Shown: positions 18,109 through 29,025, numbered from the stretch's first letter. The stretch: DNA of 64,000 nt from Shewanella glacialipiscicola (GCF_023283485.1 NZ_JAKILU010000009.1:62001-126000); one strand, 5' to 3'. Notes: generated by a model not told the origin, from the letters alone. Translations and numbers: made by a program.

Positions 18109-18471
18109 TTAAGAACCGGCTTTACAGGTGGCATTTGCCCAATCACAGCTGATAGTGGTCGTATTTTCATCTCTTGCTTTGGTTGTTACAGTATCTTTTA
18201 GAGATGCCATATCTGTTGGTGCTGTGATTACAACGCTACATGCGCTAGCTGTATGAGTTGGTACTACTGTTAATTCGCCTATAACAGCCGCAGAAGCAGC
18301 TTTTACATATGTAGAAGCTTCACTCAAACAGGCGTTGATTTTACCTTTGTTAACGTATTCCTTATAAGCTGGCAATGCGATGGCTGCCAAAATACCGATA
18401 ATGGCGACAACGATCATTAATTCAATTAGGGTAAAACCCTGGGCTTTTTTACGTAAATTCATGGCTTTCAT
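18109..18471 (-). CDS. pilA: Type IV pilus major pilin PilA
   Basis: A 120-residue prepilin. The short basic leader (12 residues, ending KKAQG) is cut by PilD before the invariant [10 protein letters not shown] helix, with Glu at mature position 5. The mature pilin is about 108 residues, small for a type IVa pilin. It has four cysteines; the last two (ISCD...NATC) can form the short C-terminal disulfide loop. The C-terminal residues are KAGS, so the chain ends in serine. The start is placed at ATG 18471, which has GGAGAG 5-6 bases upstream; an upstream GTG at 18483 would add four residues across that site. It is convergent with the O-antigen-ligase-like gene. Confidence 0.93.
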   Translation of the reverse strand: MKAMNLRKKAQGFTLIELMIVVAIIGILAAIALPAYKEYVNKGKINACLSEASTYVKAASAAVIGELTVVPTHTASACSVVITAPTDMASLKDTVTTKARDENTTTISCDWANATCKAGS

Positions 18472-18994
18472 TTTTCTCTCCACTCACTAATGTGTAGTCA
18501 CTATTGGTTGTGGTTCATATGCTGGTCATATGATACGCACTTGCTAGCAACCCTTTGTTGAATACGGCATTAAACACAACTATTGTGTTACACCATAAAG
18601 GCTTAACCTTGTCAAACTTTGTTACTGTTTATGTTAACAAATCCATTTGTATAACTTATTTTAATCCTTGCAACATTTAACAGTGCACCGCTGTTCTGGA
18701 ATGGCCGCTGCGTCACAACGTATACGTATTGGCTGTTTAAATGACACTCCAGTGCTGACATCAGATGGAGTTGACCTAATGGTCTGTCCACCTTTGTGAA
18801 AGTTAGTACAAAGTTACATTAAATGAAACAACTTTTAAGCATAAAGCGTTAATAAATTATGCTTTTGCATCGCTTTTACATAAAACAGCTCAATGTTTAA
18901 TCATTAATTTATAACAAAATTTTAACTATGGTTGTTTTGCTTGGGTAAATCCGTTTATCGGAAAATTTAGGTTTTTTAACCTCATGGAGAGAAT
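18472..18994 (-). other. pilA upstream region without a gene
   Basis: 523 bases between nadC and pilA. On the minus strand TTGACA (18610-18615) and TGTAAC (18587-18592) are spaced 17 bases and could be a sigma-70-type pilA promoter with a leader near 110 nt. No clear sigma-54 -24/-12 pair was found although pilA is often RpoN-dependent. Near the nadC end, AGGTT/AACCT (18969-18982) could be a weak nadC terminator. Nothing coding was seen. Confidence 0.35.
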
Positions 18995-19915
<921 letters not shown>

Positions 19916-20125
19916 TTAAGATTACCACGCCCTAGGGTCCCACGGAACAGGTTGCCGACTTGTGTTTAAGTTGTGGCTATTACTGTTGTAGTGGGCTAGC
20001 GTCATCTATAAGTATACTTTTTTGCTGTATTTTCATTGCACTCTGCGTTGTGTGTTTCTTCTTTGCGCGGGTGAATGCTGGTAGAGTAATCCTGTTTAAT
20101 AGCAGGATGCAGAGGATAAGCAGAT

Positions 20126-20689
20126 ATGCGGTTTGATTCAGGTTGGTGTGATGGGGCGCTGCGCTGCGTGTCGCCGCATTTTAATCAACGCCCCTTGGGT
20201 GAAGTGAGCTTGTTGGTGATCCACAATATCAGCCTGCCCGCGGGTTGCTTTGGCTTACCCTATATTGATCAGTTATTTCAAGGCTGTTTAGATACCGATG
20301 CCGATGCCAGTTTTGCACCGCTGCAAGGGTTACAAGTCTCGGCACATTTTTTAATTCGCCGCAATGGCGAGCGCGTGCAGTATGTGAGTTGTGACGACAG
20401 GGCTTGGCATGCGGGCTTGTCGCGCTATGGAGAACGGGATAATTGTAATGATTTTTCGATAGGTATTGAGTTAGAAGGTACCGATACAGAGCCTTATACT
20501 GACGAGCAATATCAATCGCTTATCGAGTTGACGCAGGCATTATTGCTTGAGTATCCATTATTAACGACTGACCGTATTGTGGGGCATTGTGATATTGCGC
20601 CAATACGTAAAACGGATCCGGGACAAAGTTTTGCGTGGGAGAGATATTTAGGAAAACTAAAAGAATATACTGAGGCCATGCGCTCTTAG
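20126..20689 (+). CDS. ampD: 1,6-anhydro-N-acetylmuramyl-L-alanine amidase AmpD
   Basis: A 187-residue cytosolic zinc amidase that removes the peptide from anhydromuropeptides during cell-wall recycling. The zinc ligands expected for the family are visible: His in VIHNISLPAG near residue 33, and His and Asp in VGHCDIAPIRKTDPG near residue 153. Length equals E. coli AmpD (183). It is followed by ampE after 78 bases. No AmpC or AmpR is in the window. Confidence 0.95.
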   Translation: MRFDSGWCDGALRCVSPHFNQRPLGEVSLLVIHNISLPAGCFGLPYIDQLFQGCLDTDADASFAPLQGLQVSAHFLIRRNGERVQYVSCDDRAWHAGLSRYGERDNCNDFSIGIELEGTDTEPYTDEQYQSLIELTQALLLEYPLLTTDRIVGHCDIAPIRKTDPGQSFAWERYLGKLKEYTEAMRS

Positions 20690-20767
20690 GTTATTTTTAG
20701 CTCCTAAACCTTAGCATATTTCTCATAAACCTAAGTTATTTATGGACAAATTATAGAGGTACAGCCC

Positions 20768-21619
20768 ATGGCATTATTTTCACTCTTGGTCGCTATTTTA
20801 GTGGAGCGACTTAAATTTTTGCCTGCATCGTGGCAATGTGACCGATTATTGCAATCCTACCAAGCGACTTTTTTTGGCGATAAAGCGTCACTGACAAAGG
20901 TGATGATGGCGATAGCGTTAGTGTTGCCCGCTTTGTTTATCTATGTTTTAAGCTGGTTAGTGGCGGGGATGTTTTGGGGGCTGCTGAGTTTAGCCTTGTG
21001 GGTTTTAGTGGCGGTAGTGTGTTTTAACCATCAAAAACAGCGGGATATTTTTAAAAAATATATGCAGGCGGCTTGCCGCTCTGATGTGCAGGCTTGCTAC
21101 CACTATGCGGCAGAACTCGATTGTAGTGAGTGTTTAGATGCGGTATCTGAAAAGGATCTTGGTATTAAAGTTGGCCAGAGCGTAGCTTGGATTAACTATC
21201 GTTATTATGGCGCCGTAGCCCTGTATCTGATTTTTTTAGGCCCAGTAGGTGCAATGCTTTATTGCACTGTGCGCTTTTATGCTGAGGAAAGTGCGCGTAA
21301 ATCCCTTGAACTGCCTTTAGTTAATCAGGTGATTACTTTACTGGATTGGTTACCCAGCCGTATTTTTGCCTTCGGTTATGCGTTAAGTGGCCAATTTAGT
21401 GAAGGTTTAACCGCATGGCGCCGTTATAGTTTGAGCTTAAATAGCAGTGCCCGTACTGTGGTTACTGAAACAGCATTAGCGGCGCAACCGTTGCCAGAAG
21501 TCGCAACTGCACCTATATGTGTACAGTCCACCTTGGCGTTATTAGTACTGAGTAAACGTAACTTTACACTTATTGTGGCAATACTGGCGTTACTGACGAT
21601 ATTAGGTTTAGTGAACTAA
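20768..21619 (+). CDS. ampE: Inner-membrane protein AmpE
   Basis: A 283-residue membrane protein of the AmpE/CobD-like family. It starts with ALFSLLVAILVERLKFLP, the usual AmpE N-terminus. It has four or five hydrophobic segments (about 3-20, 45-80, 150-172, 262-282) and the YRYYGAVALYL stretch. The function is unclear; the ampDE pair links it to beta-lactamase signalling in enterics. It is followed by a terminator-like dyad at 21662-21696. Confidence 0.9.
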   Translation: MALFSLLVAILVERLKFLPASWQCDRLLQSYQATFFGDKASLTKVMMAIALVLPALFIYVLSWLVAGMFWGLLSLALWVLVAVVCFNHQKQRDIFKKYMQAACRSDVQACYHYAAELDCSECLDAVSEKDLGIKVGQSVAWINYRYYGAVALYLIFLGPVGAMLYCTVRFYAEESARKSLELPLVNQVITLLDWLPSRIFAFGYALSGQFSEGLTAWRRYSLSLNSSARTVVTETALAAQPLPEVATAPICVQSTLALLVLSKRNFTLIVAILALLTILGLVN

Positions 21620-21661
21620 AGCAGTATTGCGGTTTAACCTTTATGTTTTATGCTGTGATGC

Positions 21662-21699
21662 GTTTAAACCTGAGTGCCTTACATTCAGGTTTAAACTTT
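21662..21699. terminator. Terminator-like dyad after ampE
   Basis: Perfect 12-bp arms GTTTAAACCTGA (21662-21673) and TCAGGTTTAAAC (21685-21696) around an 11-base loop, then three T. It is AT-rich, so termination strength is uncertain. Confidence 0.5.
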
Positions 21700-21862
21700 A
21701 GATTTGTTTTTAGTCATTGCCGCGTTAGCTTAAAGTGATCATCAGCGCCAATATTGCGGCGGTTCTGTCAAATGGTCTGACCCCATAAAACTTTTTTTCG
21801 GCTATGCTGTTTCAGCGTGAGCCTCAATGATCCAGATCGATTTGTAGCAACTAATTTCAATC

Positions 21863-21891
21863 TGGACATCAAAACAGCGATTTGATAAAGT
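21863..21891 (+). promoter_or_regulatory. Candidate pdhR promoter
   Basis: TGGACA (21863-21868) and TAAAGT (21886-21891) are 17 bases apart. The predicted start near 21898 puts the PdhR operator at about +10 to +26, the same relation reported for the E. coli pdh promoter. Confidence 0.4.
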
Positions 21892-21906
21892 GCGCTCACT
21901 CAAAAA

Positions 21907-21923
21907 AATTGGTAAGACCAATT
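21907..21923 (+). promoter_or_regulatory. PdhR operator
   Basis: AATTGGTAAGACCAATT is a perfect palindrome (7-bp arms, 3-base centre) that fits the PdhR consensus ATTGGTnnnACCAAT. It lies 21 bases before the pdhR ATG and implies autoregulation of pdhR-aceEF, relieved by pyruvate. Confidence 0.85.
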
Positions 21924-21944
21924 TACAGCGGAGCAGTGCGCGTG

Positions 21945-22697
21945 ATGGCCTATAGTAAAATTAGTCAGCCAAAGATTTCTGATGTGATCATGGCTCAATT
22001 AGAGCGGATGATTCTAGAAGGCAGTTTACAGCCTGGTCAGAAGTTACCGCCAGAACGCGAGCTGTCAATTCAGTTTGAAGTGTCTCGGCCTTCTTTGCGT
22101 GAAGCGATTCAAAAGCTTGAGGCAAAAGGACTGTTAATGCGTCGCCAAGGTGGTGGCACTTATGTTAAAGAGCAACTCTGGCAGAGTCTTGCCGATCCCA
22201 TTGTTGAACTGATGAATTCTGACACAGAGAGTCAATATGACTTGCTGGAGTTCCGCCATGCTACCGAAGGCATGATGGCGTATTATGCAGCGTTGCGCGG
22301 TACTGACGCTGATATGCAAAATATCAAACGTATGATCCTCGAGGTGGAAGCCGCCACCGATATCGAACAAAAAGCTGCTGCGATTGTGCGTTTTTATCGT
22401 GCGGTTGCCGAAGCCTCGCATAACGTGGCTATGTTACATCTTGTTCTCAGTTTAACCCCTGTGCTGCATCAAAATGTGGCGCAAAACCTGGAGCTTTTAA
22501 GCCGCCGCGAAGAAGCTTCTACCAAGGCTAACGAACACAGACGGGCTTTGCTCGCTGCCATCGTTCGTCGTGATCCCGAAGCCGCCAGAGAAGCCTCGAA
22601 CGAACATTTAAGTTATATCGAAGAGGTGATGTTATCTGTGCGGGAAGAAGATAGCCGGTTGCAGCGAAGCTTGCGCCGCTTAAAAAGTGGCGCTTAA
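21945..22697 (+). CDS. pdhR: Pyruvate dehydrogenase complex repressor PdhR
   Basis: A 250-residue GntR-family (FadR subfamily) repressor that senses pyruvate. The winged helix-turn-helix (about 9-75) shows the signature QKLPPERELSIQFEVSRPSLREAIQKLE, followed by an all-helical FCD ligand domain. The start MAYSKISQPK at 21945 gives the E. coli length (254). The longer open frame from 21882 runs across the PdhR operator and is not believed. It is first in pdhR-aceE-aceF; no terminator lies before aceE. Confidence 0.94.
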   Translation: MAYSKISQPKISDVIMAQLERMILEGSLQPGQKLPPERELSIQFEVSRPSLREAIQKLEAKGLLMRRQGGGTYVKEQLWQSLADPIVELMNSDTESQYDLLEFRHATEGMMAYYAALRGTDADMQNIKRMILEVEAATDIEQKAAAIVRFYRAVAEASHNVAMLHLVLSLTPVLHQNVAQNLELLSRREEASTKANEHRRALLAAIVRRDPEAAREASNEHLSYIEEVMLSVREEDSRLQRSLRRLKSGA

Positions 22698-22779
22698 GTT
22701 CCTGTGATTTAGCCCTTCGCTAAATCGGAATATGCCGCAAACACCATTCATTATCATGTATATAGAGAAGGACAGTGTC

Positions 22780-25446
22780 ATGTCTGAAGATATGCTACAA
22801 GACGTAGATCCATTAGAGACTCAGGAATGGGTTGATGCCCTGCAAGCCGTATTGGAACAAGAAGGTCCAGAGCGCGCACATTTTTTACTCGAAAAGCTGA
22901 TCGATAAAGCGCGCCGTAATGGTACACACTTACCTTACACTGCGACGACGGCTTATTTAAACACTATCCCTGCTGGTCAAGAACCGCACATGCCTGGCAA
23001 CCAAGAGATGGAACGTCGCATTCGCGCTATCATCCGCTGGAACGCATTAGCTATGGTACTGCGTGGTTCTAAGAAAGATTTAGAGCTAGGTGGACATATC
23101 GCGAGTTTCTCGTCTAGCGCAACAATCTATGACGTCTGTTTTAACCACTTTTTCCGTGCCCCAAATGAAAAAGACGGTGGCGATTTAGTGTATTTCCAAG
23201 GCCATATCGCCCCTGGTATTTACGCTCGTTCATTCTTAGAAGGTCGTTTAACTGAAGAACAATTGGCTAACTTCCGTCAAGAAGTCGATGGCAAAGGTTT
23301 ATCTTCTTATCCGCATCCTAAACTGATGCCGAGCTATTGGCAGTTCCCAACGGTTTCTATGGGTTTAGGGCCAATCCAAGCGATTTATCAGGCGCGCTTC
23401 TTAAAGTACCTGACTGACCGCGGTATTAAAGATTGCTCAGCACAAACGGTTTATTGTTTCTTAGGTGATGGCGAGTGTGACGAACCCGAAGCCTTAGGCG
23501 CAATTGGTTTAGCTGCCCGTGAAGAATTAGACAACTTAGTCTTTATCGTTAACTGTAACTTACAGCGCCTTGATGGTCCTGTTCGCGGTAACGGTAAGAT
23601 TATCCAAGAACTTGAAGGCGAATTCCGTGGCGCAGGCTGGGAAGTCGTTAAAGTAATTTGGGGACGTTATTGGGATCCATTATTGGCCCGTGACACCAGC
23701 GGTAAATTATTACAGTTAATGGAAGAAACCGTTGACGGTGAATACCAAAACTGTAAAGCCAAAGGTGGCGCTTATACTCGCGAACACTTCTTTGGTAAGT
23801 ACCCAGAAACCGCTGAAATGGTTGTTAATATGTCAGATGATGACATTTGGCGCTTAAATCGTGGTGGTCATGATCCTGTTAAAGTGTATGCCGCATTAGA
23901 ACATGCACAAAAAACCAAGGGTCGTCCAACCGTTATTCTGGCTAAAACCGTTAAAGGTTATGGCTTAGGTGATGCGGGTGAAGGTAAGAACATCGCTCAC
24001 AACGTCAAAAAAATGGGTGCTGAATCGATTCGCTACTTCCGCGATCGCTTTAATATTCCTATTCCAGATGACCAGTTAGAAGACTTGCCTTTCTATCATC
24101 CAGGTCCTGACTCTGAAGAAGTAAAATACATGATGAGCCGTCGTGAAGCGCTGCATGGTAGCGTGCCACAACGTCGTCAAAAGTTTACTGAAGAGTTAGA
24201 AATCCCATCATTGAAAATTTTCGATTCAATTTTACAGGGCTCAAATGGCCGTGAAATTTCATCGACGATGGCATTTGTCCGTGTACTAACCGCACTGCTA
24301 AAAGATAAGAAAATTGGTAAGAAGATTGTGCCGATTATTCCTGATGAAGCACGTACTTTTGGTATGGAAGGTCTGTTCCGTCAAGTGGGTATTTATGCTC
24401 ACGAAGGCCAAAAATACGTACCGCAAGATTCTGATCAAGTGGCTTACTACCGCGAAGATAAAACCGGTCAAGTGTTGCAAGAAGGCATTAACGAGCTCGG
24501 TGCAATGTCATCATGGGTAGCGGCTGCGACCAGCTACTCGGTTAACGATGTACCGATGATCCCGTTCTATATTTACTACTCTATGTTCGGCTTCCAACGT
24601 ATTGGCGACATGGCATGGGCGGCAGGTGATATCCGTGCTCGTGGTTTCTTAGTAGGCGGAACGTCTGGCCGTACAACGCTAAACGGTGAAGGACTGCAGC
24701 ATCAAGATGGTCACAGCCACGTATTGGCGAACACTATCCCTAACTGTATTTCTTACGACCCAACTTACGGCTACGAAATCGCCGTTGTGGTGCAAGATGG
24801 TATTCGTCGTATGTACGGTGAAAGTCAAGAAGATATCTTCTACTACTTGACTACAATGAACGAAAACTATGAGCAACCTGCCATGCCAGAAGGCGCGGAA
24901 GAAGGCATAGTCAAAGGTATCTACAAGTTAGAAACCGTTGCGGGTTCAGGTAAAGGCAAGGTTCAATTATTGAGCTGTGGCACCATTTTGGAACAAACTC
25001 GTAAAGCGGCGCAAGCACTGGCGAAAGACTTTGGTATCACAGCCGACGTATTTAGCGTAACCAGCTTTAACGAACTGGCCCGTGATGGCCAAGCGGTTGA
25101 ACGCTGGAACATGCTGCACCCAACGCAAACGCCAAAACAAGCCTATATCAGCCAAGTGATTTCAAGCGATTCGCCTGCCATTACTGCTACTGACTATATG
25201 AAGATTTACGGCGAACAATTACGTGCTTTCATGCCAACCGATTACAAAGTATTAGGTACTGACGGTTTTGGTCGCAGCGACAGCCGCGAAAACTTACGTC
25301 ATCACTTCGAAGTCGATGCTAAGTTCATCGTGATTGCGGCGCTGAAATCACTGGTAGATCGTAAAGAACTGCCTGTTGATGTGTTAGCAAAAGCCATTAA
25401 AGAATATGGCATTGATGTTGACAAGATCAATCCACAGTACGCGTAA
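22780..25446 (+). CDS. aceE: Pyruvate dehydrogenase E1 component (homodimeric type)
   Basis: An 888-residue thiamine-diphosphate enzyme that decarboxylates pyruvate and acetylates the lipoyl groups of AceF. The thiamine-binding motif GDGECDEPEALGAIG to VFIVNCNLQ is near residues 229-263. The conserved HIASFSSSATIYDVCFNHF and GQDGHSHV-like segment (LQHQDGHSHV) are also seen. The start MSEDMLQDVDPLETQEW (22780) has AGAAGGA upstream and aligns with E. coli AceE (887); an ATG at 22732 is a false extension. It is 12 bases ahead of aceF. Confidence 0.97.
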   Translation: MSEDMLQDVDPLETQEWVDALQAVLEQEGPERAHFLLEKLIDKARRNGTHLPYTATTAYLNTIPAGQEPHMPGNQEMERRIRAIIRWNALAMVLRGSKKDLELGGHIASFSSSATIYDVCFNHFFRAPNEKDGGDLVYFQGHIAPGIYARSFLEGRLTEEQLANFRQEVDGKGLSSYPHPKLMPSYWQFPTVSMGLGPIQAIYQARFLKYLTDRGIKDCSAQTVYCFLGDGECDEPEALGAIGLAAREELDNLVFIVNCNLQRLDGPVRGNGKIIQELEGEFRGAGWEVVKVIWGRYWDPLLARDTSGKLLQLMEETVDGEYQNCKAKGGAYTREHFFGKYPETAEMVVNMSDDDIWRLNRGGHDPVKVYAALEHAQKTKGRPTVILAKTVKGYGLGDAGEGKNIAHNVKKMGAESIRYFRDRFNIPIPDDQLEDLPFYHPGPDSEEVKYMMSRREALHGSVPQRRQKFTEELEIPSLKIFDSILQGSNGREISSTMAFVRVLTALLKDKKIGKKIVPIIPDEARTFGMEGLFRQVGIYAHEGQKYVPQDSDQVAYYREDKTGQVLQEGINELGAMSSWVAAATSYSVNDVPMIPFYIYYSMFGFQRIGDMAWAAGDIRARGFLVGGTSGRTTLNGEGLQHQDGHSHVLANTIPNCISYDPTYGYEIAVVVQDGIRRMYGESQEDIFYYLTTMNENYEQPAMPEGAEEGIVKGIYKLETVAGSGKGKVQLLSCGTILEQTRKAAQALAKDFGITADVFSVTSFNELARDGQAVERWNMLHPTQTPKQAYISQVISSDSPAITATDYMKIYGEQLRAFMPTDYKVLGTDGFGRSDSRENLRHHFEVDAKFIVIAALKSLVDRKELPVDVLAKAIKEYGIDVDKINPQYA

Positions 25447-25458
25447 GAGGTAATAAAA

Positions 25459-27450
25459 ATGGCTGAATTAAAAGAAGTTTTTGTTCCTGATATCGGCGGT
25501 GATGAAGTACAAGTTATCGAAATCTGTGCTGCTGTGGGCGATACCCTCGCGGCAGAAGAATCGATTATCACCGTTGAAAGCGATAAAGCGACTATGGATA
25601 TTCCAGCGCCTTTTGCTGGTGTATTAACCGAGTTGAAAGTGGCTGTGGGCGATAAAGTGTCTGAAGGCACCTTGATTGCTATGATGCAAGCAGCGGGCGC
25701 GGCGCAAGCTGCTCCTGCTCCGGTTGCTCAAGCGGCACCTGCGCCAGCTGCAGCACTCGTTCAAGTCGCTCCAGTCGCAACGCCAACGCAAGCGACTGAA
25801 ACAAAAGTGGTTGAAGTGACTGTGCCCGATATCGGTGGTGACACCGATGTGTCCGTTATCGAAGTGCTGGTGGCTGTTGGCGATAAGATTGACGTTGATA
25901 GTGGTTTAATCACCCTCGAAACCGACAAAGCGACCATGGACGTACCCTCACCTTTGGCGGGTGTGGTTAAAGACGTTAAAGTGGCCGTGGGCGATAAAGT
26001 GTCGCAGGGTTCACTGGTGATTATGCTTGAAGTGGGCGGCGCAGCTCCAGCTGCCACACCTGCAAAAGCACAATCAACTACAGCTTCTCAGGCAGCACCT
26101 GCAGCGGCGGTTACGCCAGCGCCAGCAGCGGCACCTACTAGTGACGTCGTTGAAGTTAAAGAAATCCATGTGCCAGATATTGGCGATGCTAGCGATGTCG
26201 ATATTATCGAAGTGCTAGTATCTGTTGGTGATGAAATCACCGCGGACCAAGGTCTTATCACGCTAGAAACAGACAAAGCCACGATGGAAGTGCCAGCGCC
26301 GTTCGCCGGTAAACTGCTGTCTTTGACTGTTAAAGTGGGCGATAAAGTATCGCAAGGTAGCTTAATTGCCACCATTGAAACTGTTACTAAAGGCGCTGCG
26401 CCTGTAGTACAAGCTGCTCCAGCACAGCAAGCCGCTGCGCCAGTTGCACAAGTTGCACCGACGCCGATGAGCCGTCCACCGGTACCACATCACCCAAGTG
26501 CGGGTACGCCAATATCAACAGGTGCGGTACATGCATCACCTGCAGTGCGTCGTTTAGCCCGTGAGTTTGGTGTTGATTTAACCCAAGTGACGGGTTCTGG
26601 CCGTAAAGGTCGCATCATGAAAGAAGATGTGCAGGCGTATGTGAAATACGAACTGTCGCGTCCAAAAGCCAATGCGGCAACCTCAGTCAGTTCAGGTAAC
26701 GGTGGCTTGCAAGTGATTGCGGCGCCTAAAGTTGATTTCAGTAAGTTTGGTGCAGTGGAAGAAGTTCCATTAAGCCGTATCCAGAAGATTTCTGGCCCTA
26801 ACTTGCACCGCAACTGGGTGACGATTCCACATGTGACGCAGTTCGATGAAGCTGATATCACCGAAATGGAAGAGTTCCGTAAGCAGCAAAACGATGTCGC
26901 AGCGAAGAAAAAGGCCGATTACAAGATCACGCCTTTAGTGTTTATGCTCAAAGCGGTAGCTAAGACGTTGCAACAGTTCCCGGTATTCAACTCGAGCTTA
27001 AGTGCCGATGGCGAATCACTGGTAATGAAGAAGTACTTCCATATCGGTGTGGCGGTTGATACGCCAAACGGTTTGGTTGTGCCAGTTGTGCGTGATGTAG
27101 ATAAAAAAGGTGTTATCGAGCTATCTCGTGAATTGGCTGACATTTCTATTCGTGCCCGTGATGGCAAGCTGAAATCTGTTGATATGCAAGGTAGCTGTTT
27201 TACTATTTCGAGTTTAGGTGGCATTGGCGGTACGGCGTTTACGCCTATCGTAAACTACCCAGACGTGGCGATTTTAGGTGTGTCTAAGTCTGAAATTAAG
27301 CCTAAGTGGAATGGTAAAGATTTCGAGCCTAAATTGATGTTGCCACTGTCGCTATCATACGATCACCGGGTGATTGATGGTGCAATGGCTGCACGCTTTA
27401 GTGTGACGCTGTCAGGAATTCTGTCCGATATTCGCACATTGGTGCTGTAA
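25459..27450 (+). CDS. aceF: Pyruvate dehydrogenase E2, dihydrolipoyl acetyltransferase with three lipoyl domains
   Basis: The 663-residue core of the complex. Three lipoyl domains (about 1-75, 115-190, 232-307) each carry the lipoylated lysine in E(S/T)DKATM(D/E). They are joined by long Ala/Pro-rich linkers. Then come the E1/E3-binding domain (about 355-392, [15 protein letters not shown]) and the catalytic domain, with the active-site histidine in [15 protein letters not shown] near the C-terminus. E. coli AceF has the same three-lipoyl design (630). The lipoyl repeats are also repeats at DNA level. It ends in a strong terminator. Confidence 0.97.
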   Translation: MAELKEVFVPDIGGDEVQVIEICAAVGDTLAAEESIITVESDKATMDIPAPFAGVLTELKVAVGDKVSEGTLIAMMQAAGAAQAAPAPVAQAAPAPAAALVQVAPVATPTQATETKVVEVTVPDIGGDTDVSVIEVLVAVGDKIDVDSGLITLETDKATMDVPSPLAGVVKDVKVAVGDKVSQGSLVIMLEVGGAAPAATPAKAQSTTASQAAPAAAVTPAPAAAPTSDVVEVKEIHVPDIGDASDVDIIEVLVSVGDEITADQGLITLETDKATMEVPAPFAGKLLSLTVKVGDKVSQGSLIATIETVTKGAAPVVQAAPAQQAAAPVAQVAPTPMSRPPVPHHPSAGTPISTGAVHASPAVRRLAREFGVDLTQVTGSGRKGRIMKEDVQAYVKYELSRPKANAATSVSSGNGGLQVIAAPKVDFSKFGAVEEVPLSRIQKISGPNLHRNWVTIPHVTQFDEADITEMEEFRKQQNDVAAKKKADYKITPLVFMLKAVAKTLQQFPVFNSSLSADGESLVMKKYFHIGVAVDTPNGLVVPVVRDVDKKGVIELSRELADISIRARDGKLKSVDMQGSCFTISSLGGIGGTAFTPIVNYPDVAILGVSKSEIKPKWNGKDFEPKLMLPLSLSYDHRVIDGAMAARFSVTLSGILSDIRTLVL

Positions 27451-27454
27451 ACAT

Positions 27455-27484
27455 AAAAGGCTACTCATCTTGAGTAGCCTTTTG
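27455..27484 (+). terminator. Terminator after aceF
   Basis: AAAAGGCTACTCA and TGAGTAGCCTTTT form a 13-bp stem with a 3-base loop. It ends pdhR-aceEF, so lpd probably has its own promoter as well. Confidence 0.85.
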
Positions 27485-27597
27485 TTTATTGTGATCGGTG
27501 TCAAACACAGGTTAAAATGCGCCCACCTTACGCGTTGGCGCATATTCGGTTGGTAGGCTAACTCCTCCAACGGATTGAATGAGAATTAGAGGAAAAC

Positions 27598-29025
27598 ATG
27601 AGTAACGAAATCAAAACTCAAGTAGTGGTATTAGGTGCAGGTCCTGCAGGTTATTCTGCGGCTTTCCGTGCAGCAGACTTAGGTCTGGAAACTATTATTG
27701 TTGAACGTTTTAGCACTTTAGGCGGCGTGTGTCTTAACGTGGGTTGTATCCCATCTAAAGCCCTATTGCATGTAGCTAAAGTCATCGAAGAAGCCAAAGC
27801 CGTTGCTGCCCATGGTGTGGTTTTCGGTGAGCCAACTATCGATTTAGATAAGTTACGTGGCTTTAAAGAAAAAGTAATTAACCAATTAACCAGCGGATTG
27901 GGCGGTATGTCCAAAATGCGTAAAGTTAACGTGGTTAACGGTTTTGGTAAATTTACTGGCCCTAACACGCTAGAAGTCACCGCCGAAGACGGTACGACTC
28001 AAGTGGTTCACTTCCAGCAAGCGATTATTGCTGCGGGTTCTCGCCCAATTAAATTGCCATTCATTCCGCATGAAGATCCACGTATTTGGGATTCGACTGA
28101 CGCATTAGAACTGAAAGAAGTTCCTGGCAAGTTGCTCGTAATGGGCGGCGGTATTATCGGCCTAGAAATGGGTACTGTGTACGCTTCTTTAGGTAGCCAA
28201 ATTGACGTGGTTGAGATGTTCGACCAAGTGATCCCTGCGGCTGATAAAGACGTGGTTCGCGTATTTACTAAGCAAATCAAGAAGAAATTCAACCTGATCC
28301 TTGAAACTAAAGTCACAGCGGTAGAAGCCCGTGAAGACGGTATTTATGTTTCTATGGAAGGTAAGAGCGCACCAGCAGAAGCGGTTCGTTACGATGCCGT
28401 ATTAGTGGCTATTGGTCGTTCACCAAATGGTAAGTCATTAGATGCTGAAAAAGCAGGTGTTAACGTTGATGAACGTGGCTTTATCAAGGTTGATAAGCAA
28501 CTGCGCACTAACGTACCGCACATTTATGCTATCGGCGACATCGTGGGTCAACCTATGTTGGCACACAAAGGCGTGCATGAAGGCCATGTGGCTGCCGAAG
28601 TGATTTCTGGCTTGAAGCACTACTTCGATCCAAAAGTTATTCCATCGATTGCTTATACTGACCCAGAAGTCGCTTGGGTTGGTTTAACTGAGAAAGAAGC
28701 GAAAGAGCAAGGTATTGCTTATGAAACCGCAACTTTCCCATGGGCTGCAAGTGGCCGTGCTATTGCTTCTGATTGTAGCGAAGGTATGACTAAGCTGATT
28801 TTCGACAAAGACACTCACCGGGTTATTGGTGGTGCCATTGTGGGTGTTAATGGCGGTGAGCTGTTAGGCGAAATCGGCCTAGCGATTGAAATGGGTTGTG
28901 ATGCTGAAGATTTAGCATTAACCATTCACGCGCATCCAACACTGCATGAGTCAGTGGGCTTAGCGGCTGAAATGTATGAAGGTTCAATTACTGATTTGCC
29001 AAACCCAAAGGCAAAGAAAAAGTAA
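27598..29025 (+). CDS. lpd: Dihydrolipoamide dehydrogenase (E3)
   Basis: A 475-residue FAD/NAD disulfide oxidoreductase that reoxidises the lipoyl groups of the pyruvate and 2-oxoglutarate dehydrogenase complexes and the glycine cleavage system. It has the FAD motif VVLGAGPAGYSAA at residue 10, the redox disulfide GGVCLNVGCIPSK at about 42-54, the NAD motif MGGGIIGLEMG near 183, and the active-site His-Glu in HAHPTLHESVG near 445. E. coli Lpd is 474 residues. AGAGGAA precedes the ATG. It lies 147 bases after aceF, beyond a terminator. Confidence 0.97.
   Translation: MSNEIKTQVVVLGAGPAGYSAAFRAADLGLETIIVERFSTLGGVCLNVGCIPSKALLHVAKVIEEAKAVAAHGVVFGEPTIDLDKLRGFKEKVINQLTSGLGGMSKMRKVNVVNGFGKFTGPNTLEVTAEDGTTQVVHFQQAIIAAGSRPIKLPFIPHEDPRIWDSTDALELKEVPGKLLVMGGGIIGLEMGTVYASLGSQIDVVEMFDQVIPAADKDVVRVFTKQIKKKFNLILETKVTAVEAREDGIYVSMEGKSAPAEAVRYDAVLVAIGRSPNGKSLDAEKAGVNVDERGFIKVDKQLRTNVPHIYAIGDIVGQPMLAHKGVHEGHVAAEVISGLKHYFDPKVIPSIAYTDPEVAWVGLTEKEAKEQGIAYETATFPWAASGRAIASDCSEGMTKLIFDKDTHRVIGGAIVGVNGGELLGEIGLAIEMGCDAEDLALTIHAHPTLHESVGLAAEMYEGSITDLPNPKAKKK

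Noticed and set aside
18472-18994. A sigma-54 (-24/-12) promoter for pilA
   Set aside because: No TGGC-N8-TTGC pair with right spacing was found on the minus strand, although pilA is often RpoN-dependent.
21765-21790. Segment with CTGACCCC upstream of pdhR as a promoter or operator
   Set aside because: The spacing to the nearest -10-like hexamer (TATGCT) is 20 bases and no palindrome supports a MerR-type promoter; the nearer 17-base-spaced pair is preferred.
25302-26861. Several antisense frames over aceF of about 100-120 codons
   Set aside because: They are low-complexity reverse readings of the three lipoyl repeats and Ala/Pro linkers.
27551-27570. TTGGTAGGCTAAC upstream of lpd as a second PdhR site
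   Set aside because: Only one half (TTGGT) fits the consensus; the other half does not match ACCAAT.
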